From: Thalassotalea loyana
GTDB taxonomy: Bacteria; Pseudomonadota; Gammaproteobacteria; Enterobacterales; Alteromonadaceae
DNA length: 64,000 nt
Direction: 5' to 3'
Assembly: GCF_030161435.1 (NCBI RefSeq)
Contig: NZ_BSSV01000008.1
Coordinates: 1-64,000 of the forward strand
This document shows, one piece after another, positions 42,789 through 52,839 of the stretch (within the stretch, counting starts at the first letter, position 1; every line of letters begins with the position of its first letter). A program made the position numbers and the translations under genes. Under the pieces are notes generated by a model. The model was not told the DNA's origin and searched no databases. It saw only the letters and a list, made by a program, of their open reading frames with translations.

Positions 42789-44074
42789 TAACGACGTTTG
42801 CCACGCCCTTTAGTTTGGCCCGCCTTAGGAGAAGTTTGTTTGCGCTTTTGCGCAATTTTGCGATTTTTAGCTTGTGTTGTTTTATAACGGTTTTGTGTTG
42901 ATTTTTCGAAAGCTTTTGTCGAATTTTCAGCTTCCTGAGCCGCCGTCATCTCGTAGCCAGGTAACACAATGCGTTCAAACTTACGCTTAACAAAGCTTTC
43001 AATATTGGCTAAGAACTTCTCATCTTTTGGTGAAACCAGTGAAATAGCGGTACCATTTTTACCTGCTCGTCCCGTACGGCCAACACGATGAACATAATCT
43101 TCGGCAAGAAATGGTAAGTGAAAGTTCACCACGTATGGTAAATCAGGAATATCTAAACCGCGAGCCGCCACATCGGTAGCTACCAGCACCCTAACCTTTC
43201 CTTCTGCAAATTGCTCTAACGCTTTATTACGTGCACCTTGAGACTTGTCACCATGACACAACGCTGCTTTGATACCATCAAGTTTTAACTCTTTGGCAAG
43301 AATATTGGCACTTTCTTTTGTACCAGCGAATACAAGCACTTGTTGCCAATTATTCACACCAATAATCTCAGAAAGGAGTTCTCGCTTGCGAGACTCCGCA
43401 ACGATATATACGGCTTGCTTTACTTTACCTGATGTTGAGTTTTGCTTCGCAACCTCAATGGTTTTTGGTGTGTGGAGGATTTGATTCGCTAGCGTTTTCA
43501 CTTTGCTTGAAAACGTGGCTGAATACATAAGTGTTTGGTGCGTGTGTTTGATGAGATCAAAAATACGCTCAATATCTTTTAAGAAGCCCATATCTAGCAT
43601 ACGGTCAGCTTCATCTAAAACCACGTGTTCAACGCCCGACAAACTCACGTTACTAAGCGTAGTATGCTCTAACAAACGACCTGGTGTAGCAACCAAAATA
43701 TCGACACCCTGTTTTAACATTTTCGTTTGACTTGGCATAGCGCCACCACCATAAACTACACCCACATTTATTGGCATAAATTGAGTGTATGCAGTGATAT
43801 TTTCATGAACTTGCTGAGCGAGCTCACGTGTTGGCGTCAGAATAAGGACCTTAACATTGTCATTACCCTTAGCTTTTTTCTCAGCGATAATATCGATTAA
43901 TGGTAAAGAAAACGCAGCGGTTTTACCGGTACCCGTTTGAGCACTTGCAAGCAAGTCGCCACCCCTACGAATTTGTGGGATAGATTTTTGCTGGATTGGT
44001 GTTAGATTTTTATAACCACAGGCTTTTACTGCCTTCAATAAATCAGCTGATAAACCAATTGCATCAACACTCAT
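42788..44074 (-). CDS. DEAD-box RNA helicase, RhlE-like
   Basis: This 428-residue helicase has the Q motif region (KACGYKNLTPIQQKSIP, about residues 16-32), Walker A AQTGTGKT (about 45-52), PTRELAQQ, DEAD in VLDEADRMLDMGF, SAT in LMYSATF, and HRVGRTGRAG near residue 320. A basic C-terminal tail (about 375-428, KRKQTSPKAGQTKGRGKRR) should bind RNA. It belongs to the RhlE group by motif spacing. It would unwind rRNA or mRNA duplexes in ribosome assembly or cold adaptation. It is coupled to the Cys-cluster gene downstream. Confidence 0.9.
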   Translation of the reverse strand: MSVDAIGLSADLLKAVKACGYKNLTPIQQKSIPQIRRGGDLLASAQTGTGKTAAFSLPLIDIIAEKKAKGNDNVKVLILTPTRELAQQVHENITAYTQFMPINVGVVYGGGAMPSQTKMLKQGVDILVATPGRLLEHTTLSNVSLSGVEHVVLDEADRMLDMGFLKDIERIFDLIKHTHQTLMYSATFSSKVKTLANQILHTPKTIEVAKQNSTSGKVKQAVYIVAESRKRELLSEIIGVNNWQQVLVFAGTKESANILAKELKLDGIKAALCHGDKSQGARNKALEQFAEGKVRVLVATDVAARGLDIPDLPYVVNFHLPFLAEDYVHRVGRTGRAGKNGTAISLVSPKDEKFLANIESFVKRKFERIVLPGYEMTAAQEAENSTKAFEKSTQNRYKTTQAKNRKIAQKRKQTSPKAGQTKGRGKRR

Positions 44075-44139
44075 GTTTGTACCTCTAGATGAAAATCGGC
44101 GCGATTATAACAAACAATCAGCAAAATAGTGCTTATTTA

Positions 44140-44505
44140 TTATTGTTCAAGTAACCATGCCTTGGCACTTTCAGCGTCATCATAAGGAAAAATCTGGATC
44201 TCCGCGCTTACAAAGTGCGTAAGCAATGGCGTGACAAGATTGCCCATCACAGAGTCAGTGACTAACGCCACCCGCCGTATATACTTATGATGTTCTTTGA
44301 CAAAGCTTAAGTGGGTGAGCAACGCATTAAAACTCTCCCAGCCTGGAAAGTCCTGCGTGTAAATCATCACTCCCTTTAAACCGCCAGTCTCGGCAATATA
44401 AGGATCGATAATGGCTTTCGCCGCCAAAAAATCTTCCTCTGTCAATGCCCCATCCGGTGCTAAAATGGCAATGCCGTAGTTAGGTTGCAAAGTTACCTGT
44501 AACAT
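44140..44505 (-). CDS. STAS/SEC14-like (SpoIIAA-like) protein
   Basis: This 121-residue single-domain protein matches the STAS/SEC14-like small-protein pattern: an N-terminal beta strand (LQVTLQPNYGIAILAPDGALTEEDFLAAKAIID), a central KGVMIYTQDFPGWESFNALLTHLSFV segment and an ending helix DAESAKAWLLEQ. The fold resembles anti-sigma-factor antagonists, but the phosphorylatable Ser of true SpoIIAA is not evident. Function is unknown. The frame can start at TTG 44511; ATG 44505 is preferred. It is a single gene between a helicase and a symporter. Confidence 0.75.
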   Translation of the reverse strand: MLQVTLQPNYGIAILAPDGALTEEDFLAAKAIIDPYIAETGGLKGVMIYTQDFPGWESFNALLTHLSFVKEHHKYIRRVALVTDSVMGNLVTPLLTHFVSAEIQIFPYDDAESAKAWLLEQ

Positions 44506-44622
44506 TATCAAGCCTCAAATTATTTTTATTGAGTCTTAACAGTGTAGTGCTAATCACAAGATTTAACCTAAACGTCGGTTTAGGAATTAACTCGCAACCT
44601 ATTCAACAAAAAAAAATAATTC

Positions 44623-46023
44623 TTACTTTGACCAAATACCTTGAGTCAGTTTCAGATCCTGTTCTTGCTCATCACTGACCTTAAACGTTGGGATATTCCC
44701 AGACGCTAACTGCTTATCATAATCTTTAGTGATATACACAACAGCCTTAGTCAATAGCACAATAGCCGTCACATTGACTAGAGTCATCATCGCCACAGAC
44801 ATATCAGCCAGCGCAATTACCTGAGTTAATGTTGCCTGCGAGCCAACAACAAGCATCACCAAAAATCCAATGCGTAAGAACCAGCGACCAGCAAAGTTAT
44901 CGAGATTGATATACTTTAAGTTGTTATCCGCATATGCAAAATTAGCAACGATAGATGTAAAACCGAACACTAAAATTGCCAATGAAATGAACTCAGTACC
45001 CCAACCACCAACTTGCGCAGACAATGCTTGTTGGGTCAATTGAATGCCTTCAGCCGAGGTAATCGCATCTTTTGACAGTAAAATAACGAATGCAGTACAC
45101 GAACAAATGATTATGGTATCGAAAAATACCGCCAACATTTGAATAAAACCTTGTGATACTGGGTGTGGCGGATAAGGTACAGCTGCAGCTGCGGCATTTG
45201 GTGAACTACCCATACCTGCCTCATTGGAATACAAACCACGTTTAATACCTTGAAGCGCTGCGCCAAAAACACCACCAGCAACCTCTTCGAAACCAAATGC
45301 AGAAGCAATAATGCTATAAAATACCGCAGGTACTTGGTCGATATTCAGCACAAGGACAGCTCCGACAACAAGTACATAAGCCACGCCCATAAAAGGAACA
45401 GTTATCTCAGCAAAGCGTGCGATTTGACGTAAACCACCTAAAATAATTGCCGTGGCGACAATGGTAATAACGATACCGGTATGTAGTGGTTCAAAACCAA
45501 AGGAACCTTCAAATGCTTGGGCAATAGAGTTTGCCTGTACAGCACTAAAGACGAATCCATAGCCAAAGAACAAGCACAGAGAAAAGGTAATCGCCATCGC
45601 TTTGCTATTAAGGCCTTTGCGCATGTAATACGCTGGACCACCTCTAAACTCACCCTTCTCATCTTTTTCTTTGTAAAGTTGACCTAAAGCACTCTCAACA
45701 AATGCCGTCGCCATCCCTAAAAAGGCAATCACCCACATCCAAAAAACGGCACCTGCGCCACCCAATGTAATTGCAACGGCTACGCCCATTAAGTTACCGG
45801 TACCGACTCGCGCAGCTAATGTAGTACATAGTGCTTGAAATGAAGAAATACCTTGGCTAGAAGCTTTTGTGCTCATTTTCAGGACAGAAAACATATGACC
45901 GAAACGAGTAAATTGAATGCCTCTTAATCTATAACTAAACCAAATACCACAACCGATTAGTACGTAAATTAATATTTCATTCCATAAATACCCGTTAATG
46001 GTATTAACCCATTGTTCAATCAT
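44623..46023 (-). CDS. alanine/glycine:cation (Na+) symporter, AGCS family
   Basis: This 466-residue inner-membrane transporter has 11-12 hydrophobic segments. The AGCS signature GTGNLMGVAVAITLGGAGAVFWMW (about residues 75-98) and the second signature GGPAYYMRKGL (about 129-139) are present, with the conserved GLYSNEAGMGSSPNAAAAA loop near residue 265. It would import small amino acids such as alanine or glycine with sodium, fitting a marine species. An intrinsic terminator-like site was not found directly after its stop. The upstream region holds the pntB terminator (46137-46165). Confidence 0.92.
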   Translation of the reverse strand: MIEQWVNTINGYLWNEILIYVLIGCGIWFSYRLRGIQFTRFGHMFSVLKMSTKASSQGISSFQALCTTLAARVGTGNLMGVAVAITLGGAGAVFWMWVIAFLGMATAFVESALGQLYKEKDEKGEFRGGPAYYMRKGLNSKAMAITFSLCLFFGYGFVFSAVQANSIAQAFEGSFGFEPLHTGIVITIVATAIILGGLRQIARFAEITVPFMGVAYVLVVGAVLVLNIDQVPAVFYSIIASAFGFEEVAGGVFGAALQGIKRGLYSNEAGMGSSPNAAAAAVPYPPHPVSQGFIQMLAVFFDTIIICSCTAFVILLSKDAITSAEGIQLTQQALSAQVGGWGTEFISLAILVFGFTSIVANFAYADNNLKYINLDNFAGRWFLRIGFLVMLVVGSQATLTQVIALADMSVAMMTLVNVTAIVLLTKAVVYITKDYDKQLASGNIPTFKVSDEQEQDLKLTQGIWSK

Positions 46024-46136
46024 AATAAAACCTAACTTGCTTATATCCCCCTACCATAACAAAATTTTTGCCGAGGTATGTAGCCAAGTTGTTATAACTG
46101 ATAAATTTTTTTACTAGCTATTGATGTAGTACGCAT

Positions 46137-46165
46137 AAAAAAGCCCGCATCATGCGGGCTTTTTT
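46137..46165. terminator. intrinsic terminator after pntB
   Basis: GCCCGC (46143-46148) and GCGGGC (46154-46159) form a GC-rich stem flanked by A and T runs on both sides. It works on the minus strand after pntB. Confidence 0.9.
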
Positions 46166-46180
46166 AATATTGATATCACG

Positions 46181-47584
46181 TTAGAGTGCTTTACTAATTT
46201 CTTCTACTGAAGATTTGGCATCACCAAATAACATTTGAGTATTGTCTTTAAAGAACAGTGGGTTCTGCACACCAGCATAACCTGTATTCATTGAACGCTT
46301 AAACACAACAACGTTTTTAGCATTCCACACCTCTAATACTGGCATACCAGCAATCGGGCTACTCGGATCTTCAGCTGCTGCTGGGTTCACCGTGTCATTG
46401 GCACCAATAACTAACACAACATCAGTTTCAGGGAAATCGTCATTGATTTCTTCCATGCCTAAGACAATGTCATATGGCACTTTTGCTTCAGCAAGCAGTA
46501 CATTCATGTGACCTGGCAAACGACCAGCTACCGGATGAATACCAAATCGTACTTCAACACCCATCGATTTAAGCTTTTGGGTTAATTCATGCACAGGGTA
46601 CTGCGCTTGCGCTACCGCCATACCATAGCCAGGCGTGATAATCACGGATTTAGCATTCTTTAATTGCTCAGCCACACCATCTGCTTGAATTTCAACGTGT
46701 TCACCATAATCAGTGTCAGTATCCACCTTGACGTCAGTACCAAAGCCACCAGCTATTACACTAATGAACGAGCGGTTCATTGCCTTACACATGATGTATG
46801 AAAGAATAGCGCCTGACGAGCCAACTAATGCACCTGTAATAATCAATAAGTCATTGCTCAACATAAAGCCTGCTGCGGCAGCTGCCCAGCCTGAGTATGA
46901 GTTAAGCATTGAGACAACCACTGGCATATCAGCGCCACCAATTGATGCTACTAGGTGCCAACCAAATACCAATGCAATTAGCGTCATAATAAATAGTGGT
47001 GTATTCGCACCACCTTGATTAACAAAGCTAATCATCAATAAAAAGCTGATAACGCCAGCTGCCAAATTCATCTTGTGGCGATGTGGCAACATTAGCGCTG
47101 CAGAGTTAATAACGCCTCTTAACTTACCAAAAGCAACAACTGACCCCGTAAAGGTTACTGCACCAATGAATACACCTAAAAAGACTTCAACCATATGAAT
47201 GTTATGAGCAACGTGCTGGGCGTCAGTTAACGTGACTTGCATACTATCTTTCATTTCAAAGTAGCTGTTATAACCCACTAATACTGCTGCCAAACCTACG
47301 AAGCTATGTAAAATAGCAACCAGCTCAGGCATTTGCGTCATTTCAACTTTTTTAGCCAGCTTTAAGCCAACTGTGCCACCAATGAGCATGGCAACAATAA
47401 TCACCCCAACATTGTCAACGCGAGGATCAGCGATCGTCGCAAGTAAAGCGATAGCCATACCAACGATGCCGTACCAGTTACCTTCTTGTGCAGTTTCTTG
47501 TTTACTCAAGCCACTTAAGCTGAAAATAAACAATAAGGCAGCCACAATGTATGCTGCGGTAATTAAACCTTGAGAAATTTCCAT
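46181..47584 (-). CDS. pntB: NAD(P) transhydrogenase subunit beta
   Basis: This 467-residue inner-membrane protein has eight or nine transmembrane helices in the N-terminal 260 residues. The cytosolic dIII domain holds the NADP site, with [16 protein letters not shown] (about residues 316-331) and the loop [25 protein letters not shown] near 348-372. [16 protein letters not shown] (about 390-405) is also diagnostic. With PntA it uses the proton gradient to make NADPH from NADH. Length matches E. coli PntB (462). The strong GGGGAG ribosome site lies 10 nt after the pntA stop. Confidence 0.95.
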   Translation of the reverse strand: MEISQGLITAAYIVAALLFIFSLSGLSKQETAQEGNWYGIVGMAIALLATIADPRVDNVGVIIVAMLIGGTVGLKLAKKVEMTQMPELVAILHSFVGLAAVLVGYNSYFEMKDSMQVTLTDAQHVAHNIHMVEVFLGVFIGAVTFTGSVVAFGKLRGVINSAALMLPHRHKMNLAAGVISFLLMISFVNQGGANTPLFIMTLIALVFGWHLVASIGGADMPVVVSMLNSYSGWAAAAAGFMLSNDLLIITGALVGSSGAILSYIMCKAMNRSFISVIAGGFGTDVKVDTDTDYGEHVEIQADGVAEQLKNAKSVIITPGYGMAVAQAQYPVHELTQKLKSMGVEVRFGIHPVAGRLPGHMNVLLAEAKVPYDIVLGMEEINDDFPETDVVLVIGANDTVNPAAAEDPSSPIAGMPVLEVWNAKNVVVFKRSMNTGYAGVQNPLFFKDNTQMLFGDAKSSVEEISKAL

Positions 47585-47593
47585 TGTGCTCCC

Positions 47594-49135
47594 CTACTTC
47601 CTGAACATCTTCAACATGCGGTCTGTTACCACAAAACCACCCACGATATTAATCGTGGCAATTAGAATGGCAAAGGCCGATAACACTTGAATCAGCAAAC
47701 TATCATTCCCTACCTGAAGGAGCGCTCCAACAATAATGATGCCTGATATTGCATTGGTCACACTCATCAATGGTGTATGCAACGAATGACTAACGTTCCA
47801 AACAACGTAGTAGCCAACAACACAAGCTAATACGAACACCGTGAAGTGCGACAGAAAGTCAGCAGGAGCAACACTTGCAATCCAACCAAATACACCAGCG
47901 GCTAACGTCATCGCCCAGTATTTTTTCGACTTGTCTTTTTCAGTGACAGCCTCGCTTTCCTCTACTTTAACCTCAGGCTTCGCTTTCGGTTGAGCAGGCG
48001 CTGCACTGACTTGAATTGGTGGTGGTGGGAAAGTGACTTCACCTTGATGAACAACCGTCATATTCCTGATCACTTGATCATCAAAATCAATAACAAACTC
48101 ACCATCTTTTTCAGGGCAAGTAAGTTTAGTCAAATTAACTAAGTTATTTGCGTATAACGCTGAAGATTGATTTGGTAAGCGCGACACTAAATCGGTGTAA
48201 CCTATGATCTTAACGCCAGCAACAGTTGACACCTTGCCAGGCTTAGTTAATTCACAGTTACCGCCACCAGCGGCCGCTAAATCAACAATAATGCTGCCTG
48301 GTTTCATTGACTTAACCATGTCAGCCGTAATTAATTTAGGCGCAGGTTTACCAGGAATCATTGCCGTTGTAATGATGATATCGACTTCTTGAGCTTGCGC
48401 GGCAAATAATGCCATTTCCGCATCAATGAAGGCTTGGCTCATTTCTTTCGCATAGCCATCGCCAGAGCCGGTATCTTCCTCTTCTTCATAATCAAGTTCT
48501 AGGAACTCAGCGCCCATACTCTCGATTTGTTCTTTTACTTCTGGTCGGGTATCAAATGCACGAACAACAGCACCTAAACTACCAGCGGTGCCGATTGCAG
48601 CTAGACCAGCAACACCTGCACCAATGACCATCACTTTTGCAGGTGGCAAATTACCTGCGGCGGTAATCTGTCCAGTTAAAAAGCGGCCAAAATGGTGAGT
48701 TGCTTCAACTACTGCACGATAACCAGCAATGTTAGCCATAGAGCTTAATGCGTCGAGTGACTGCGAGCGTGTCATTCGTGGCACCATGTCCATCGCTAAA
48801 GTGTTGATTGATTTGTTTACTAGCGCATCCAGTAAGTCTTTGTTTTGTGCTGGGGCGATAAAACTGACAAGTGTTGCATTATCTTTCATCAATGCGACTT
48901 CATCGATTGTCGGCGCATTAACTTTATAAATAATATCGCTTTGCCATGTTTCGTCGGTAGATAGTATAGTTGCGCCGGCTTCTACAAGATCAGCATCATT
49001 GAAGCTTGCCTTTCGACCCGCTCCTTTTTCAACTACAACATCGAAACCCAACTTTATCAACGCTTTGATTGAAGTTGGTGATGCTGCTACGCGATTCTCC
49101 CCCGATGTGGTTTCTTTGGGTATTCCTATTCTCAT
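47594..49135 (-). CDS. pntA: NAD(P) transhydrogenase subunit alpha
   Basis: This protein of about 513 residues has an N-terminal dI domain of the AlaDH/PNT family ([23 protein letters not shown]-binding [31 protein letters not shown] around residues 170-200). A short Pro/Ala/Glu-rich linker (about 375-415) and four C-terminal transmembrane helices follow. Length and layout match fused E. coli-type PntA. The frame runs to 49186, but the MRIGIPKE start at 49135 is conserved and follows AGGTG. It forms an operon with pntB and has an 8-bp inverted repeat in its upstream region. Confidence 0.95.
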   Translation of the reverse strand: MRIGIPKETTSGENRVAASPTSIKALIKLGFDVVVEKGAGRKASFNDADLVEAGATILSTDETWQSDIIYKVNAPTIDEVALMKDNATLVSFIAPAQNKDLLDALVNKSINTLAMDMVPRMTRSQSLDALSSMANIAGYRAVVEATHHFGRFLTGQITAAGNLPPAKVMVIGAGVAGLAAIGTAGSLGAVVRAFDTRPEVKEQIESMGAEFLELDYEEEEDTGSGDGYAKEMSQAFIDAEMALFAAQAQEVDIIITTAMIPGKPAPKLITADMVKSMKPGSIIVDLAAAGGGNCELTKPGKVSTVAGVKIIGYTDLVSRLPNQSSALYANNLVNLTKLTCPEKDGEFVIDFDDQVIRNMTVVHQGEVTFPPPPIQVSAAPAQPKAKPEVKVEESEAVTEKDKSKKYWAMTLAAGVFGWIASVAPADFLSHFTVFVLACVVGYYVVWNVSHSLHTPLMSVTNAISGIIIVGALLQVGNDSLLIQVLSAFAILIATINIVGGFVVTDRMLKMFRK

Positions 49136-49172
49136 GAGGCACCTTATGTTCCTGTGAAAATTATTATTCTTT

Positions 49173-49191
49173 ACCAATTGGAACAATTGGT
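49173..49191. promoter_or_regulatory. operator-like inverted repeat upstream of pntAB
   Basis: ACCAATTG-GAA-CAATTGGT is a perfect inverted repeat with 8-bp arms and a 3-nt centre, 38-56 nt before the pntA ATG. It could be a repressor or activator site, or a 5'-UTR hairpin. I recognise no regulator. Confidence 0.4.
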
Positions 49192-49402
49192 ATTGTTCAT
49201 GCGATAGTACCTATTCTTCGATAAGTACTTTGTTTCTTATTGTAATTGTTGTACGCATGTGATTATTGTTTTACCACTTTACGTCTGTTTTATATACAGC
49301 ATTTTGTTTTAACTTATATTATTTTCACTATTTATTGATGAAATATGGTTATAAGTGACATAGTTCAGCCAAATCGTTACGATGAAAATAAAAAGGAAAG
49401 TT

Positions 49403-49921
49403 ATGATTTTTCAACTTGCAAACCATATCCCAACCATCGCAGAAACCTGCTTTATTGCGCCAACCGCATCAGTTATTGGTCGAGTCACATTGAAAGACAA
49501 TGCCAGTGTTTGGTTTAACGTTGTCATTCGTGCCGATTGTGATGACGTCGTCATTGGCGAGAACAGTAATATTCAAGACGGTAGCATTTTGCATGTTGAT
49601 GAGAATTTTCCACTCGAGATTGGCAAAAACGTAACCGTTGGTCACAAAGTGATGCTACATGGCTGCACGATCGGTGAAAATAGTCTTATCGGCATGAATG
49701 CGGTAGTACTCAATGGCGCTAAAATAGGAAAAAATTGTTTGATTGGTGCCAATGCGTTAGTGACAGAGGGAATGGAGATTCCTGATGGACATATGGTACT
49801 AGGCTCACCAGCTAAAATAGTTAAGCCACTCGATGAAAAAACTAAAGGCTTACTTCAACTATCAGCCAGTCATTATGTAAAAAATGCCGAACATTTTGCC
49901 CAGCATCTTAAGCCTATTTAA
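49403..49921 (+). CDS. gamma-class carbonic anhydrase-like hexapeptide-repeat protein
   Basis: This protein of about 172 residues has left-handed beta-helix hexapeptide repeats throughout (for example the [68 protein letters not shown] series). Metal-binding His residues lie in [19 protein letters not shown] and nearby, as in YrdA/CamH-type gamma carbonic anhydrases. ATG 49403 has AAAGGA seven bases before it, better than ATG 49382. Many family members show weak or no CA activity, so function is tentative. Its end overlaps the convergent thioredoxin-like gene by 4 nt. Confidence 0.87.
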   Translation: MIFQLANHIPTIAETCFIAPTASVIGRVTLKDNASVWFNVVIRADCDDVVIGENSNIQDGSILHVDENFPLEIGKNVTVGHKVMLHGCTIGENSLIGMNAVVLNGAKIGKNCLIGANALVTEGMEIPDGHMVLGSPAKIVKPLDEKTKGLLQLSASHYVKNAEHFAQHLKPI

Positions 49922-50415
49922 ATTGCACAACTACCTTGGGTGAGTTGGCTAGCAACGACTGACAATGTATCACTGTCGGTATATCCGCGGCGCTTTGCAA
50001 GTAACTTACCCTCTGCATCAAAAACCAAGGTGGTTGGTGAAGCTTCAATACCACCCACAGCGACAAATAACTTACGGTTAGGTTTGTAGGCCGGAATGTC
50101 ACTATGGTAGTGTTTAAGTTCTCGTTTTAGCTCACGATTACTGCCATTGTTGCCTAACAACACGATATTTAGCTTATCACTGCATTGTGCTTGAGCGTTG
50201 TTAAGCCAAGATGCTTGCTTTTTGCACCAAGGGCAATCAGGTTGAAACACCATTGCAATAGTAAAGCGCCCCTGAGCATTGGCCAATGGAGCTTGATGAG
50301 CCAACAGCGGTTTTAAGTGGTATTTTTCGACCAAACTTTGTGAAAAGCTGTTGGCAACTACCGCACTAGCGAACAATGTCGCTAATGCTGGTAGTAAAGC
50401 GATTGTCGCTTTCAC
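49918..50415 (-). CDS. exported thioredoxin-like protein (TlpA type)
   Basis: This 165-residue protein has a signal peptide (about residues 1-21, [18 protein letters not shown]). A thioredoxin domain follows whose active site is CPWC (Cys61, Cys64) in [16 protein letters not shown], with cis-Pro-like segment [17 protein letters not shown] near residue 130. It is a periplasmic redox protein, probably of the TlpA/ResA group. It sits directly after a TonB-dependent receptor gene, with stop and start sharing a base at 50415, so the two are coupled. The receptor plug also has a CxxC, which suggests a shared redox or metal job. Confidence 0.85.
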   Translation of the reverse strand: MKATIALLPALATLFASAVVANSFSQSLVEKYHLKPLLAHQAPLANAQGRFTIAMVFQPDCPWCKKQASWLNNAQAQCSDKLNIVLLGNNGSNRELKRELKHYHSDIPAYKPNRKLFVAVGGIEASPTTLVFDAEGKLLAKRRGYTDSDTLSVVASQLTQGSCAI

Positions 50416-52547
50416 TATAACTTAACCTCGATGCCTGCATAGAATTCACGACCGTGAAGTGGGCCATAAATATAGGCAACGTCATAGCCACCATCTGCAT
50501 CAAAGAACAATGGCGTATCACCTTCTTCAACTTGTGTGTAACCAAAGATATTTGAAACACCAGCGTATACTTTGACATTTGTCGTCAGTTTATATTGTGC
50601 TTTAACATCAGATGAAGAAAATGCTGAACCACTCAACGTTTTAACTGAGCTCGGGTCACTTGCGATATTAAAACCTTCATAACCATATTCTGATAAATCT
50701 TTCGAACCGAACCACACCGTACTCCAGTAAAGGTTCAAATCACCTATTGTGTAATCAACTTCGAACGACGCACGACTTTCAACAGGCGCAATGGCATACG
50801 ACGATTTAAAGTTATCATCATAATTAAAGACTTCACCGCCAACATTCACCGTTAAGTTTTCAGTAATGTTATAACCAACCGTAAAGTCAACCGTTGTTAC
50901 ATGCGCTGTATCATCAAGCTGTGTCAGCAACGGCACACCTTCATCTGTTTCTTCCAGGCTTGCTAAGTTATCTACGCGAGAATGCGCAGCAGATAACGTG
51001 GCGGCTAACATGTCTGTGTCATAGTTTAGTGAGTAGCTAATAGACAATGACTCTTCAAGACTGTCAATATCAATTTGATAACCTAACTCTGCATCTAAAA
51101 TACCGTGATCGGTTTCGAAGAATGATAGTGGCGCTCTATATCCGCGGCCTACTGAAAGGCGAGAAGTCAACTCGTCGTTATGGAAATAACGCATATCAAC
51201 GCGCGGTGCAACAAACACCTCATCGATTTCAGTGCCAACCTTTTCAGGATCTGTAAAATCTGCCGTTACCTGATCTAATCGAACAGCCAGAGCTAATTCG
51301 AACTCATCAATCGGTGTCCATGTATCTTGGATAAATACGCCATAAACGTCATAGTCAAAAGAATCAGATTGATAGGCTGCAACGGCAGCTAAAGCTTCAG
51401 TATTTGAACGCATTTCTTCTGTTCGTAAATCGGCACCATAAGTAATAAAGTGCTCGCCATTCAACTCAGTATCAAATTTTGCGCGAACGTAGGTCATTGT
51501 ATCCTTTGCTTGATAATCAATCCCTTCATAGAATGAATCCTGTTCATGCTTCGCGTAACTTACGGCAAGTTCAGCGGTGGTATAGTCCGTCAATTCATTT
51601 AGCCATTTTACGTACGCTTCTTGACGCGTTGTATCAATCCATTCCGTGGTTTCCCAAGCCTTACCAATGTATTGTTTTCTTACATCGTTATCTTCAAAAA
51701 GCATCTCAGATTCTTCACCGTCATATGACGCTAAAGCTTGACCAATTGAACCTACATTGTCACCAACAACAGGGCCACCAAAGACTTCAGATTGAATTTG
51801 TGCAAGACGGACTTGGATGTTATTTCTGTCATTTAAATCATGACTTACAAGTGCAGATACGGATACATTTTCCATAAATGGTGCTTCAGATACACCATTG
51901 TCGTCATGGTCTTCCTGTTCTTGTTTGTCGTATTGGGCAACAAACGTAAGCGCCGTTTTACCATCTTCTGAAACTGCAGTCCCAAGGCCTTTCATGGCCG
52001 TAAAATCGTGTGAGCCAACAGCATAATCAAAGCTCGCTTTGTTTTCATAGGCTTGTTTTGTAATGATGTTTACCGTACCACCAATGGCTTCAGGCGCAAT
52101 GAGTGATGCGCCTGCACCACGAGCAACTTCAATACGGTCGACACCCGTAGTAGCGATAGCATCTACACCGTAGAAGCCAGAAATCAGCGTATGTGTCGGC
52201 AAACCGTCAACTAAAATGGTCGTGTGCTCGCCCTTCATGCCGTTTAACATTATGCGCTTTACACCACACATTGAACATTCATTAGAAACATTAACGCCCG
52301 GTTCATTATTAATTGCGGATGTCAGGTTTAACGCGTTTTTCTTTTCAATATTCAGCGCATCAAGCACTTCTGTTTGCTGGATGACATCTTTTAATCGACC
52401 CGCTTGTTCGAGCTTAGTTCTTAAATTAACAACTTCGATAACTTCAATATCTGCTTCTTGAGAAGCGCTAGTACTTGGAGATTGGGCAAAAGAAACACTT
52501 GGTGCTACAAACATTGCGACATAAAGCAATGACAACGACTTGTTCAT
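50415..52547 (-). CDS. TonB-dependent outer-membrane receptor with CxxC in the plug domain
   Basis: This 710-residue receptor has a signal peptide (residues 1-21). A plug domain (about 35-165) follows, with segments such as ILVDGLPTH and GAGASLIAPEAIGGTVNIITK, then a 22-strand barrel ending in a typical aromatic/hydrophobic C terminus (FYAGIEVKL). The plug contains an unusual CSMC at Cys91-Cys94 in VSNECSMCGVKRIMLNG. A Fur box lies 77-95 nt upstream of its ATG. Iron-linked uptake is therefore likely, but the ligand is not known. It is coupled to an exported thioredoxin-like gene downstream. Confidence 0.88.
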   Translation of the reverse strand: MNKSLSLLYVAMFVAPSVSFAQSPSTSASQEADIEVIEVVNLRTKLEQAGRLKDVIQQTEVLDALNIEKKNALNLTSAINNEPGVNVSNECSMCGVKRIMLNGMKGEHTTILVDGLPTHTLISGFYGVDAIATTGVDRIEVARGAGASLIAPEAIGGTVNIITKQAYENKASFDYAVGSHDFTAMKGLGTAVSEDGKTALTFVAQYDKQEQEDHDDNGVSEAPFMENVSVSALVSHDLNDRNNIQVRLAQIQSEVFGGPVVGDNVGSIGQALASYDGEESEMLFEDNDVRKQYIGKAWETTEWIDTTRQEAYVKWLNELTDYTTAELAVSYAKHEQDSFYEGIDYQAKDTMTYVRAKFDTELNGEHFITYGADLRTEEMRSNTEALAAVAAYQSDSFDYDVYGVFIQDTWTPIDEFELALAVRLDQVTADFTDPEKVGTEIDEVFVAPRVDMRYFHNDELTSRLSVGRGYRAPLSFFETDHGILDAELGYQIDIDSLEESLSISYSLNYDTDMLAATLSAAHSRVDNLASLEETDEGVPLLTQLDDTAHVTTVDFTVGYNITENLTVNVGGEVFNYDDNFKSSYAIAPVESRASFEVDYTIGDLNLYWSTVWFGSKDLSEYGYEGFNIASDPSSVKTLSGSAFSSSDVKAQYKLTTNVKVYAGVSNIFGYTQVEEGDTPLFFDADGGYDVAYIYGPLHGREFYAGIEVKL

Positions 52548-52623
52548 ACTCAGACCTTATAATGGGAGGGTTTTACATGTTATTTACAACTTTATGGCGC
52601 GCATCATACACAACCCAAACGCA

Positions 52624-52642
52624 AATGAGAATGGTTTTCATT
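52624..52642. promoter_or_regulatory. Fur box upstream of the TonB receptor
   Basis: AATGAGAATGGTTTTCATT resembles the 19-nt Fur consensus (GATAATGATAATCATTATC), and its flanks extend the palindrome (CAAATGA on the left, TCATTTG on the right). It lies 77-95 nt upstream of the receptor ATG on the minus strand. It suggests iron-repressed transcription of the receptor/thioredoxin pair. Confidence 0.72.
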
Positions 52643-52804
52643 TGATTTAGATCAAGTTTTTTACAAAAGATAGATTTGTTAAAAATAACTAAGCGTTAAC
52701 ATCTAACGTTCTGGGGGTATTCGGCAAGGTAGAAAATCACGAGGTGTATTTGTTTGGCGCGACAAGATAAAAGCGTGTGGCAAAACCATGTTGCAAATCA
52801 CGAA

Positions 52805-52834
52805 TCAAAAAAAACGCTGAATAAATTCAGCGTT
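52805..52834 (-). terminator. intrinsic terminator after ycgN (minus strand)
   Basis: AACGCTGAAT and ATTCAGCGTT arms (52813-52822, 52825-52834) are followed on the minus strand by a long T run (complement of the A run at 52807-52814). Confidence 0.88.
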
Positions 52835-52839
52835 CTTAA

